From CAJUPY01 sp051871275 (GTDB taxonomy: Bacteria > Bacteroidota > Bacteroidia > Bacteroidales > Muribaculaceae): 64,000 bases of DNA. A model generated the notes under the pieces. It was not told the origin of the DNA, did no database searches, and worked only from the letters and a program-made list of their open reading frames with translations. Position numbers and translations under genes: made by a program. Of the stretch, positions 37,259-44,782 are shown piece by piece. Location of the stretch: the NCBI GenBank assembly GCA_051871275.1, contig JBJECR010000116.1, positions 35,333-99,332 of the forward strand, given 5' to 3'. How positions within the stretch are numbered: position 1 is the stretch's first letter; each line of letters starts with the position of its first letter.

Positions 37259-37439
37259 TAATCGCAAAAATTTGTACCTTTCCGCAATTTTAATCGCAAA
37301 AATTTGTACCTAAACACGGTTTTAATCGCAAAAATTTGTACCTAAACAGGATTATAATCGCAAAAATTTGTACCTAAACACGGTTTTAATCGCAAAAATT
37401 TGTACCTTTGTAACGTTATAATCGTGATTTTTTGTATGG
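37259..37439 (+). repeat. Repeat array D: five 21-bp repeats at an exact 32-bp period before an AbiEi-Fic gene
   Basis: Identical 21-bp cores containing AATCGCAAAAATTTGTACC begin at 37259, 37291, 37323, 37355 and 37387; a sixth, decayed copy begins at 37419 and runs into the start codon. The 11-bp intervals are also alike (AAACACGGTTT twice, AAACAGGATTA once). The end of the fifth core is part of the -7 box. It is not CRISPR: the intervals are too short and conserved. Confidence 0.92.
37403..37410 (+). promoter_or_regulatory. -7 element of the AbiEi-Fic gene
   Basis: TACCTTTG fits TAnnTTTG and lies 25 bp before the ATG at 37436. Its first five bases are the last five of the fifth array core, so a protein on that repeat would block it. 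Confidence 0.65.
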
Positions 37440-38920
37440 GACTTAAAATTGAAACTCGGAAAGAAATAATATTTGGCTCATCAGACCCAAATATTTCACG
37501 TATGCTAAGCAATAAAGAAAAATCCGGAGAGCTACGTAAAGTTGCACCACGTATTTACACTACCAATCTTATTGATAGTTTAGAGAATATAGTACGCCGC
37601 AACATTATGGACATTCTCGCATATCGCTATCCGAACGCAATAATCAGCCACCGCAGTGCAAAAGAAATGAGACCCACGGCAAGCGGCAATTTCTTCCTTA
37701 CTAATTCTACAACAAGGAAAGTGATAGACTTGCCCGGAATAGTGTTAAACTTTGTCAAGGGACCTAAAGCAACATCTCACGACATACCATTTATGGGACT
37801 ATATATTTCCGGTGAATATAGGTATATGCTTGAAAATATGCAGATTTCAAGAAAAACCGGCGACGAATCCCGTATATTACCAATAAACGTAATAGAAAAC
37901 AAACTTGAGCAAATACTCCTCACAGGTGGAGAGGAAAGGCTAAATCAATACCGCGATGAATTGAGAGCTGTTTCAGAAGACCTGGGTATGCAACAAGAAT
38001 TTGCTAAAATAAATATTATAATTTCCGCATTACTTTCCACTCACGATGCAAAAGTGCTTTCAACAGAATCCGCTAAAGCACTGGCAGTAGGTAATCCTTT
38101 TGATGAATCAAGAGTAGAACTATTTGAAATACTTTTTGATGCCATAAAAGACAAGTATTTCGTAATAAGGAACAATCGCAATACAGATGAAGAATCATTC
38201 CGCCTATTTTCTTTTTTTGAAAGTTATTTTTCAAACTATATTGAAGGTACCGAGTTTGATATTGATGAAGCAAAAGCTATTGTGGACTCCGGTATTCCTA
38301 TGCCAAGACGTGATGAAGATTCTCACGATATACTCGGCACATTCAAGGTTCTGTCAAACCGTGCAGAAATGAGGATAATTCCTACTTCTCCTAAAGAATT
38401 ATTTGCGATTCTGAGCCACAGGCATAGTATCTTGCTTGAAGGAAGACCTCACATGAATCCGGGCATTTTCAAAACAAAAAACAATAGAGCGGGGATGACC
38501 GTATTTGTAGATGCTCAACTCGTAAAGGGTACTCTTTCTCAAGGATTTAAATATTATGCTGCTCTTACGGATCCTTTTTCTCGTGCTATTTTTATGATGT
38601 TTATGATTAGCGAAGTGCACCCCTTTAATGACGGCAACGGACGTATCGCACGCATTATGATGAATGCAGAACTAGTCCGAGCAGACCAATCAAGAATAAT
38701 TGTGCCAACAGTATTCAGAGAAGATTATATCCTTGCTTTGCGTAAACTTACTCGCCACAAAGACCCTATGACATATATTAACGTGATGACAAAACTTCAT
38801 CAGTTCAGTGACAACTTATACGGCTCGGACTTTTCAGAATTAAAACAATACTTAGCCGACTGCAATGCATACGAAGAGCCATCACAAGCAAAACTGCAAA
38901 TTATTGACCGAATATTATAA
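37436..38920 (+). CDS. AbiEi-like winged helix fused to Fic domain protein (array-associated, D)
   Basis: 494 aa from the ATG at 37436; an upstream TTG at 37400 lies within the repeats and is rejected. Residues about 1-125 resemble the AbiEi antitoxin/regulator N-terminus (ELRKVAPRIYTTNL ... NAIISHRSAKE ... LPGIVLNFVKGPK). Residues about 190-460 are the Fic fold with the catalytic HPFNDGNGRIAR at 395-406, which transfers AMP (or a related group) to a target protein. An inhibitory-helix motif SNYIEG (266-271), pattern [S/T]xxxE[G/N], predicts autoinhibition in cis (class II Fic). Target unknown. The DNA-binding part and the array in the promoter suggest autoregulation. Its stop lies 1 bp from the convergent sirtuin stop. 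Confidence 0.87.
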   Translation: MGLKIETRKEIIFGSSDPNISRMLSNKEKSGELRKVAPRIYTTNLIDSLENIVRRNIMDILAYRYPNAIISHRSAKEMRPTASGNFFLTNSTTRKVIDLPGIVLNFVKGPKATSHDIPFMGLYISGEYRYMLENMQISRKTGDESRILPINVIENKLEQILLTGGEERLNQYRDELRAVSEDLGMQQEFAKINIIISALLSTHDAKVLSTESAKALAVGNPFDESRVELFEILFDAIKDKYFVIRNNRNTDEESFRLFSFFESYFSNYIEGTEFDIDEAKAIVDSGIPMPRRDEDSHDILGTFKVLSNRAEMRIIPTSPKELFAILSHRHSILLEGRPHMNPGIFKTKNNRAGMTVFVDAQLVKGTLSQGFKYYAALTDPFSRAIFMMFMISEVHPFNDGNGRIARIMMNAELVRADQSRIIVPTVFREDYILALRKLTRHKDPMTYINVMTKLHQFSDNLYGSDFSELKQYLADCNAYEEPSQAKLQIIDRIL

Positions 38921-38921
38921 C

Positions 38922-39602
38922 TTACTTTTTCAAAAGTTCCTTCAGTTCTTTTACTCCTTCTCCGGCACCTTTGGCAATGACGATTACGTTGTCCGGCACC
39001 CATGCGGGACGAGGGTCAATGTAATAAATCTTTTCAGCTTTGCGAGCATAGTTTATCAAACCGGCTGCAGGATAGACATTTAGCGATGTACCTATAATCA
39101 CTAAAATGTCAGCCTCGGAAACAATGTCTATAGCAGGCTCTATATTCGGAACAGCCTCCTCAAAAAACACAATGTGCGGACGCACTTTATGTTCTTCAAT
39201 AATGGTTTCCGGTGTGGTATCAAGGTTTTTTTCGTCCAGCACAAACACAAGATTCTCATTATCCATGGCACGCACCTTCATAAGCTCGCCATGGAGGTGC
39301 AAAACGTACTTGCTACCGGCTTTTTCATGAAGATTATCCACATTTTGAGTGATAATTTTCACGTCATAATCTTGCTCTAAATCCACAAGACCAAGATGTC
39401 CTGCATTAGGCTTTTTGGTTATCAAATCATGGCGACGAGCATTGTAAAACTCATGCACCAGCTGCGGATTCGCACGGAAACCCGTAGCACTTGCCACTTG
39501 CATCACAGGGTAATGTTCCCATAGTCCATCACTATCACGAAAGGTTGAGATGCCACTTTCTGCACTCATCCCTGCTCCTGTCAATATTACTAATGTTTTC
39601 AT
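38922..39602 (-). CDS. cobB: NAD-dependent protein deacylase, sirtuin class III
   Basis: 226 aa. Removes acyl groups from lysine using NAD+. Motifs: TGAGMSAESGISTFR (8-22), TQNVDNLHEKAG, HLHGE, GTSLNVYPAAGL. The FYNARR sequence near residue 53 supplies the Tyr/Arg pair that marks class III desuccinylase/demalonylase-type sirtuins. No zinc-binding cysteines are found in the region after HLHGE, where most sirtuins have four, so the small domain is probably zinc-free. Confidence 0.93.
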   Translation of the reverse strand: MKTLVILTGAGMSAESGISTFRDSDGLWEHYPVMQVASATGFRANPQLVHEFYNARRHDLITKKPNAGHLGLVDLEQDYDVKIITQNVDNLHEKAGSKYVLHLHGELMKVRAMDNENLVFVLDEKNLDTTPETIIEEHKVRPHIVFFEEAVPNIEPAIDIVSEADILVIIGTSLNVYPAAGLINYARKAEKIYYIDPRPAWVPDNVIVIAKGAGEGVKELKELLKK

Positions 39603-39625
39603 ACCAGTCTGTAAGATTATATCTG

Positions 39626-39633
39626 CAAAAATA
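39626..39633 (-). promoter_or_regulatory. -7 element of the sirtuin gene
   Basis: Minus strand TATTTTTG, matching TAnnTTTG, 23 bp before the ATG at 39602. Confidence 0.55.
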
Positions 39634-39670
39634 GTAAAAAATTTGCATACTTGAACTTTTCCATTATTTA

Positions 39671-39702
39671 TTTGGTTATTAACTGATAAAGTAATATATT
39701 TG
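39671..39702 (+). promoter_or_regulatory. Promoter of the vapBC-type pair
   Basis: TTTG (39671-39674), 20-bp spacer, TATATTTG (39695-39702): full consensus match, 17 bp before the ATG at 39720. Confidence 0.75.
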
Positions 39703-39719
39703 CAATCAAACTGATAGAT

Positions 39720-39959
39720 ATGACAAAAATATATATTGAAAACGGATTATGTTTTGCTGTCCCTGATTCTGATATAGATTTTTTCAAGGCTTTTGCAAGA
39801 AAAATGGGGTGGCATACAGTTCAGCCTTCAGAAAAGAATGAGGAAAAGTCTGTTTGGACGGATAGTTTTGCAGGTAAATGGACAGACAGCCGAACTGCAG
39901 AACAGATTATTGATAGTATTCATAAGGCAAGAACACAAAATCCCGAGATAAAAATATGA
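39720..39959 (+). CDS. VapB-like antitoxin
   Basis: 79 aa. The C-terminal half SFAGKWTDSRTAEQIIDSIHKART has the pattern of antitoxins that precede PIN toxins in Bacteroidota; this part normally wraps the toxin. The stop overlaps the toxin start (ATGA at 39956-39959), typical translational coupling. Since the toxin gene is now broken by an insertion, the antitoxin may persist without a partner. Confidence 0.8.
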   Translation: MTKIYIENGLCFAVPDSDIDFFKAFARKMGWHTVQPSEKNEEKSVWTDSFAGKWTDSRTAEQIIDSIHKARTQNPEIKI

Positions 39960-40387
39960 AAGGGTATCTTCTTGACACGGATATTGTGGTTTTCCTTCTT
40001 AGAGGGAAAAAAGGAATAGAAGAAAAATTACGTCACATCAATCCTTCCGATATTTACGTTTCAGATATTACAGTCGCTGAATTGGAATATGGAAATCGGT
40101 GTAGCGGACACTATGAAACAAACAAAATAATTGTAGATAATTTTTTATCTAAAATAAATATTATTCCATTCAAAACAGCAATCAGTCTTTATGCCAAGGA
40201 GAGATTTAGAGCCTGTTTCATAATAAATGTTAAAGCAGAGGTTGCATAGTTTGAGGTGAGTTTTGTTTTGAGCCAAAGGAGCATAGCGAGCTATGTGACT
40301 GCGGCGAAAAGCGAAAATCGCCCAAAATATGCGACAGGGCAGCACATTTTTCTTCAATAATTGTTATTCTTGAAAATTTGAATTGCA

Positions 40388-41134
40388 ATGAAGAAAAATT
40401 TGCTCACATCTGCTCAAAAAAGATGGCTAAAAAAGTATTTCAAAAACAATAATATTCATCTTAAAATCAGCAATTTAGAAGGACTTGTATATCTGCTAAA
40501 GACAGGATGCCAATGGAGAATGTTGCCGGATTATTATGGGGCTTGGCAAACTGTTTATTACCATTTCCGAACTCTCGGAGACAAAGATGTATTCAGCAAA
40601 ATAAAAAGAAAACTACTTGAAAATAAGCGCATTAAGGAGAAAAGGAAGAAATCTTCGTCTATTGCAGTTATTGACAGTCAAAGCGTACGTTCAGGACTGT
40701 CAAAATCAGAGAAAGGAATTGATGGAAATAAGAAAATCAAGGGCATAAAGCGTCATATTTGCGTGGATTCAGCAGGAACTCCGCTTGAAATCATCATCAC
40801 GAGGGCAAATATCCACGACTCAAAAGTGTCTGCCGCACTCATTTCAAAAACAAAAATCAATTATCCCAAAATTGCCATTGTCAAAGCAGATAATGGATAT
40901 AAAAGTAATATAAATTCATTGATTAAAGATTTGTTATCAATTGATATTCAATGTGTTAAATCAAATTTTGGCACATCGGAATTTATTCCGATTCAAGGGC
41001 GTTGGGTGGTCGAAAGGACAATTTCATGGCTTGATAATTTTCGGAGATTGGCACGAAATTACGAGCAATTTTTGCACACGGCACAAATTATGGCAGAATT
41101 TGCGTGCATGATGCTTTTATTAAAGCACATTTAG
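40388..41134 (+). CDS. IS5-family transposase
   Basis: 248 aa. An N-terminal DUF4096-like DNA-binding part (LLKTGCQWRMLPDYYGAWQT) and a DDE catalytic domain with Asp in AVIDSQSVRSG, Asp in KADNGYKSN and Glu in WVVERTISWLDNFRRL. No frameshift, so a single-ORF transposase that may be active. Confidence 0.93.
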   Translation: MKKNLLTSAQKRWLKKYFKNNNIHLKISNLEGLVYLLKTGCQWRMLPDYYGAWQTVYYHFRTLGDKDVFSKIKRKLLENKRIKEKRKKSSSIAVIDSQSVRSGLSKSEKGIDGNKKIKGIKRHICVDSAGTPLEIIITRANIHDSKVSAALISKTKINYPKIAIVKADNGYKSNINSLIKDLLSIDIQCVKSNFGTSEFIPIQGRWVVERTISWLDNFRRLARNYEQFLHTAQIMAEFACMMLLLKHI

Positions 41135-41171
41135 AAAATCGCTTAAATTCAATTATTTATGCAAGGATAAA

Positions 41172-41210
41172 TACCTTTGCACGGACATTCATTGGCATCT
41201 TCGTCCGTGC
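41172..41210 (+). promoter_or_regulatory. Outward promoter-like element and hairpin at the right end of the IS
   Basis: TACCTTTG (41172-41179) points out of the IS. It is followed at once by the hairpin GCACGGAC/GTCCGTGC (41179-41186 and 41203-41210), which may end the transposase transcript. Whether outward transcription occurs is unclear. Confidence 0.35.
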
Positions 41211-41483
41211 TTAACGGTTATGTGGCTCGCCACACGCCCTTATAAGCACGAACAAATCTGCTCAATGACTGCCCGCCTCTGCTTTAACATTTATTATGAA
41301 ACAGGCTCTTAGACTTAGAGAATCTGGCAGAGGGATTATGGATTTTGATTTGATTATTGCTTGCACTGCTGTTTCAGAGAACTTAATAATGGTAACAAAC
41401 AATGTCAGCCATTTTTCAAGGGTAGAAAATATAATTATTGAGAATTGGGTGAAGTAAAAGGGTAAAAATCAACTAAAAATTTT

Positions 41484-41491
41484 TACCTTTG
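41484..41491 (+). promoter_or_regulatory. -7 element of the rsmF-like gene
   Basis: TACCTTTG, 16 bp before the ATG at 41508; -33 box not evident. Confidence 0.5.
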
Positions 41492-41507
41492 CAAAAACTC
41501 ATATTTG

Positions 41508-42872
41508 ATGAACCCTGCTTTCATAAAACAAATAGAAGAACTCGGCATTGCAGAAAATGCCAATCTGATTCATGACCTTATGGAGACCGCACCAAGCGTT
41601 TCCGTGAGGCTGAACAAACATAAAACAGGTGACACGGGACTTGAAACGGCAGATGCCGTACCATGGCTGCAAAATAGAGGTTTTTACCTTGATAATCGCC
41701 CTAATTTCACACAAATACCGCAGATGCACCAGGGGCTTTTTTACGTTCAGGACGCATCTTCCATGTTTATTGCGGAAGTTATCCGGCAATTAACTCAAAA
41801 CTCACCTGCCATAACGTACCTTGACGCTTGTGCAGCACCCGGAGGAAAGACTACGGCTGCTATTGACGCCCTACCCTCAGGCTCGCTCATTGTGGCAAAC
41901 GAATACGATTTTCACCGTGCCAACATACTGAAAGAGAACGTCATAAAGTGGGGTTACCCCGGTGCGATTGTTTCACGCGGCGACACGAAAAAATTTGCTA
42001 AACTCAAACAGTCTTTCGACATTATTGCCGCAGACGTGCCATGTTCCGGCGAAGGCATGTTTCGCAAAGACGCAGAAGCCGTAAACCAGTGGACACCGAC
42101 ACTCGTGGAGGACTGTGCTCAAAGGCAAAAACAGATTATTTCAAACCTCTGGGCGGCTCTCCGTCCCGGCGGATACTTCATTTACAGCACTTGCACCTTT
42201 AATCGTGCGGAAAATGAGGATATTATACTGCACATACTTGAAGAATATGATGCGGAATCCGTGGAAATTGCCATAGACGAAAATTGGGGAATCGTGAAGT
42301 CGCCCCTACTCCCTGATAACGTCTTTGGCTACAGATTTATTCCCGGAAGAATACGCGGTGAAGGACTTTTCTTGTCCGTGCTCCGTAAAAAGGGCGAATT
42401 CTGCAGCAAAAATTCCGGCAAAAAGCAGAAAAAAAGCACGCCGGAAAAGGTTTCTAAAGAAATAAGCACAGCTCGCGTGTGGCTGAAAAATGCGGAAGAC
42501 TACTCTTTTACTTGCAGCAACAATATCGTTACCGCTTTTCCGGCTGAAAGTGCGGATTTCCTGAGGCCTGCTTTAGGTGCCCTTGATATTATTCATGCAG
42601 GCATACCCATAGCGGAAATTAAGGGCAAAGACATCATTCCATGCCATGCTCTCGCCATGAGCACGGAACTGAATATCAATGCTTTCCCTATTTTTGAAGC
42701 AGACATGGAAACGGCACTGAAATATCTCCGCCGAGAAGCCGTGACACTGCCTTCTGAACTCCCTCGCGGCTTTGTACTTATCACTTTCCGCTCACGTCCA
42801 CTCGGATTTGTGAAAAACATCGGCAACAGAGCAAATAATCTCTACCCGGATCAGTGGAGAATTTTGCACTAA
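41508..42872 (+). CDS. rsmF: rRNA cytosine-C5-methyltransferase, RsmF/NSUN type
   Basis: 454 aa from the ATG at 41508. AdoMet-dependent m5C methyltransferase: motif I DACAAPGGKTTAA (about 108-120), catalytic DVPCSGEGMFRKD with the release cysteine (about 177-190), and the second cysteine in STCTFNRAEN (about 225-235). The C-terminal 130 residues look like the RsmF-B/PUA-like RNA-binding part (LGFVKNIGNRANNLYPDQWR). The likely substrate is a 16S rRNA cytosine, but the exact base is not proven. Its stop codon is inside the first unit of a minisatellite. Confidence 0.9.
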   Translation: MNPAFIKQIEELGIAENANLIHDLMETAPSVSVRLNKHKTGDTGLETADAVPWLQNRGFYLDNRPNFTQIPQMHQGLFYVQDASSMFIAEVIRQLTQNSPAITYLDACAAPGGKTTAAIDALPSGSLIVANEYDFHRANILKENVIKWGYPGAIVSRGDTKKFAKLKQSFDIIAADVPCSGEGMFRKDAEAVNQWTPTLVEDCAQRQKQIISNLWAALRPGGYFIYSTCTFNRAENEDIILHILEEYDAESVEIAIDENWGIVKSPLLPDNVFGYRFIPGRIRGEGLFLSVLRKKGEFCSKNSGKKQKKSTPEKVSKEISTARVWLKNAEDYSFTCSNNIVTAFPAESADFLRPALGALDIIHAGIPIAEIKGKDIIPCHALAMSTELNINAFPIFEADMETALKYLRREAVTLPSELPRGFVLITFRSRPLGFVKNIGNRANNLYPDQWRILH

Positions 42873-42983
42873 AAGCCCTAAAAACACTAAATACTCTAAA
42901 TACTCTAAATACTCTAAAAACCCTAAAACACTAAAAACTCTAAAAACTCTAAAAACCCTAAATACTCTAAAATCCCTAAAACC
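42869..42983 (+). repeat. Minisatellite of 13 units, mostly 9 bp (CTAAAWACY)
   Basis: Thirteen head-to-tail units, eleven of 9 bp and two of 8 bp: for example CTAAATACT four times, CTAAAAACT twice, CTAAAAACC twice. It starts at the rsmF stop codon and fills the gap to a terminator. The 3-codon unit would read as FRV/EYL tripeptides on the minus strand, but no gene signals support translation. Confidence 0.92.
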
Positions 42984-43043
42984 ACAAGAAAATGCCCAAT
43001 CACACCAATTAGGCCAATTCGGCTGATTTCCTCTAAATTCGCA

Positions 43044-43092
43044 TAAAAAAAGCAGCATCACCAACGTGCTTGAAACACGGAGATGATGCCGC
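43044..43092 (-). terminator. Rho-independent terminator after the FKBP operon
   Basis: On the minus strand GCGGCATCATCTCCGTG (43076-43092) pairs with CACGTTGGTGATGCTGC (43052-43068), followed by seven T residues. It lies 22 bp past the stop at 43114. Confidence 0.85.
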
Positions 43093-43113
43093 AAAAACTT
43101 TATTTTATTTCAA

Positions 43114-44001
43114 TTATTCTGCTTCAGGTTCAGGAAGAGAGAAGTCAACAACTTCCACTTCGAATACGAGCATTTCGTTTGGTGCAATACCTGCGTATGG
43201 CTGACCACCTTCACCGTAGCCGAGGACACCCGGAACGTAAAGGATTGCTTTACCACCTTTGCCGAGGAGTTTAAGACCTTCAGAGAAGCCCGGAACTACG
43301 CGATCCACGTTGAATTTAACAGCTTCACCTTTTGAATCATCAAAAGATTCACCATTGATGTGTTTACCAACGTATTTAACCTGCACGTCGCAACCTTCAC
43401 CAACTTTTTCGCCTTCGCCTTCAGCAAGAATCTTGTAAGAAAGACCGGATTCAGTAGTAACGATTTCTTTGTCGTCTGCTTTGAGTTTTGCAACGTATGC
43501 TTCACCTTCAGCGATGTTTTTTTCTGCTTCTGCTTTAGCTCTTGCAGCTTCAGCTTCTTCTATTTTCTTTTGGAGTTTAGTGTTGAGGAGCTGATATTCA
43601 TCGTAAAGTTCCTGGATATTGAGGCTATCATCAAGATATGCATCCATAGCCATGTTTGCAACTTCCTTAACATTTACTCTGATGCCGTTTTTAGCCCAAG
43701 TGTGAGCCTGATATGCAAGGTTGATACCGATGCTGTAGCCAAGCATGTAAGAAACATTGCTTGTATCGAGTTTTGCAGCAGCCTTAAAACCACGCATAAA
43801 TTCTACGGAGTCATACTCTTCTTTGAATTGCATTTTCATTTGTGGTTTTTGCATACGGAGCTGTGCTCCCTGGAATTTTGCAAATGCTGTTGCGAGAGAA
43901 TCTGCAAATGCTTTGTCTTCTGATTTGTTGCCCAAATTGTCACCACAACTTGCGCTCATTAGCAATAATGCCAATGACAGAAAAGATACTAACTTTTTCA
44001 T
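43114..44001 (-). CDS. FKBP-type peptidyl-prolyl isomerase lipoprotein
   Basis: 295 aa. Lipoprotein signal peptide with lipobox LMSASC, so probably anchored in a membrane facing the periplasm. An FKBP_N dimerisation region (about 30-140), an alanine/lysine/glutamate-rich helix (about 145-180) and a C-terminal FKBP domain (VGEGCDVQVKYVGKHING ... VLGYGEGGQPYAGIAPNEMLVFEVEV). Assists folding of exported proteins. Second gene of a two-gene FKBP operon. Confidence 0.92.
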   Translation of the reverse strand: MKKLVSFLSLALLLMSASCGDNLGNKSEDKAFADSLATAFAKFQGAQLRMQKPQMKMQFKEEYDSVEFMRGFKAAAKLDTSNVSYMLGYSIGINLAYQAHTWAKNGIRVNVKEVANMAMDAYLDDSLNIQELYDEYQLLNTKLQKKIEEAEAARAKAEAEKNIAEGEAYVAKLKADDKEIVTTESGLSYKILAEGEGEKVGEGCDVQVKYVGKHINGESFDDSKGEAVKFNVDRVVPGFSEGLKLLGKGGKAILYVPGVLGYGEGGQPYAGIAPNEMLVFEVEVVDFSLPEPEAE

Positions 44002-44049
44002 TGTTTTGTTTAGTTATAAAATACTATTGTTTGTTATTGAATTTATTTC

Positions 44050-44682
44050 TTAACCTTCTATTCCGAGCAATTCCACTTCAAAAATAAGTGTTGCGTTCGG
44101 ACCGATAATGTTGCCGGCACCATTTGCACCGTAAGCCAGTTCAGACGGAATGAAAAGACGCCATTTGGAGCCTACCGTCATCATCTGGAGGGCTTCCACC
44201 CAACCCGGGATAACCTGTGTCACACCAAATACCGCCGGCTCGCCGCGCTGCACGGAGCTGTCAAAAACAGTGCCGTCGATGAGTGAACCTGTATAGTGAA
44301 CTTTCACGGTATTGTTTGCTGCAGGTTTGTTGCCATCGCCTTCTGCTATTACTTCGTACTGGAGACCGCTGGCAGTGGTTTTCACTTCGCTGCGTTTTGC
44401 ATTTTCTGCAAGGAAAGCCTTGCCGGCTTCCGCATTCACACGAGCCATTTCCGCCATTGCGGCATTTTGCTTTTCCTGGAGTTGGCTGAAGAAACTTTGA
44501 ATCACGGCTTTTGCTTCGTCGTAACTCATTTTAGGTGCAGCACCTTCATAAACGGCAGCAACACCGTCGGCAAAGTCACTTGACACTATTTTTTCTATTC
44601 CCGAACTCTTAAAATTGTTGCCCATGCTCATGCCTAAAGCGTAGCTGAGGCGGTCAAATTGATTGTTTTCTTGATTTTCCAT
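44050..44682 (-). CDS. FKBP-type peptidyl-prolyl isomerase
   Basis: 210 aa, Mip/FkpA-like layout: FKBP_N (LSYALGMSMGNNF, about 10-100) and a catalytic FKBP domain (NTVKVHYTGSLIDGTVFDSS ... IPSELAYGANGAG ... LIFEVELL). No signal peptide, so apparently cytoplasmic, unlike its operon partner at 43114. A -7 element TAACTTTG is at 44715-44722 on the minus strand. Confidence 0.93.
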   Translation of the reverse strand: MENQENNQFDRLSYALGMSMGNNFKSSGIEKIVSSDFADGVAAVYEGAAPKMSYDEAKAVIQSFFSQLQEKQNAAMAEMARVNAEAGKAFLAENAKRSEVKTTASGLQYEVIAEGDGNKPAANNTVKVHYTGSLIDGTVFDSSVQRGEPAVFGVTQVIPGWVEALQMMTVGSKWRLFIPSELAYGANGAGNIIGPNATLIFEVELLGIEG

Positions 44683-44714
44683 TTATGATTTTTTCTGTTT
44701 TTCAAAATGTCCTG

Positions 44715-44722
44715 CAAAGTTA
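44715..44722 (-). promoter_or_regulatory. -7 element of the FKBP operon
   Basis: Minus strand TAACTTTG, matching TAnnTTTG, 33 bp before the ATG at 44682. Confidence 0.5.
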
Positions 44723-44761
44723 CTACTTTTATATCAATGTGTTAAGCACCCGTTTAATAAG

Positions 44762-44782
44762 AAATGTTAAAATTTAACATTT
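44762..44782 (-). terminator. AT-only palindrome at the uvrC stop
   Basis: AAATGTTAAA (44762-44771), one base, TTTAACATTT (44773-44782): a perfect hairpin that includes the first bases of the uvrC stop codon. Its lack of G/C makes it a weak terminator at best. Confidence 0.35.

Larger units (their letters stand above)
40209..41308 (+). mobile_element. IS5-family insertion sequence, 1,100 bp
   Basis: Perfect 33-bp terminal inverted repeats at 40209-40241 and 41276-41308, beginning GAGCCTGTTTCATAATAAA. They are flanked by a 3-bp direct duplication TTA (40206-40208 and 41309-41311), which fits the TNA duplications of the IS1031/ISL2 groups. One intact transposase gene. Perfect ends and an otherwise undamaged host gene suggest a recent insertion. 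Confidence 0.93.
39956..41457 (+). pseudogene. VapC-type PIN toxin, interrupted by an IS element
   Basis: The first part (39956-40208) encodes MKGYLLDTDIVVFLLRG ... YAKERFR with the PIN acidic residues in LDTD and AELEYG. After the 1,100-bp IS and one copy of the 3-bp target duplication the frame resumes at 41312 and runs through MDFDLIIACTAVSENLIMVT to a TAA at 41455-41457. Rejoined, it gives about 131 aa, the normal VapC length, with all four acidic positions present. So the gene was intact until the insertion. PIN toxins are RNases, often against tRNA or rRNA. The 97-codon leftover ORF ending at 40249 lacks the second half of the active site. Confidence 0.9.

Noticed and set aside
37259..37439. 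Array D as a CRISPR array
   Set aside because: Intervals are only 11 bp, are similar to each other rather than unique, and no cas gene is in the window.
42869..42983. Telomere-like CCCTAAA repeat or a repeat protein on the minus strand
   Set aside because: Units are 9 bp and variable, the locus is internal, and the minus-strand frame has no start region, signal or similarity; it also overlaps the rsmF end and the terminator.
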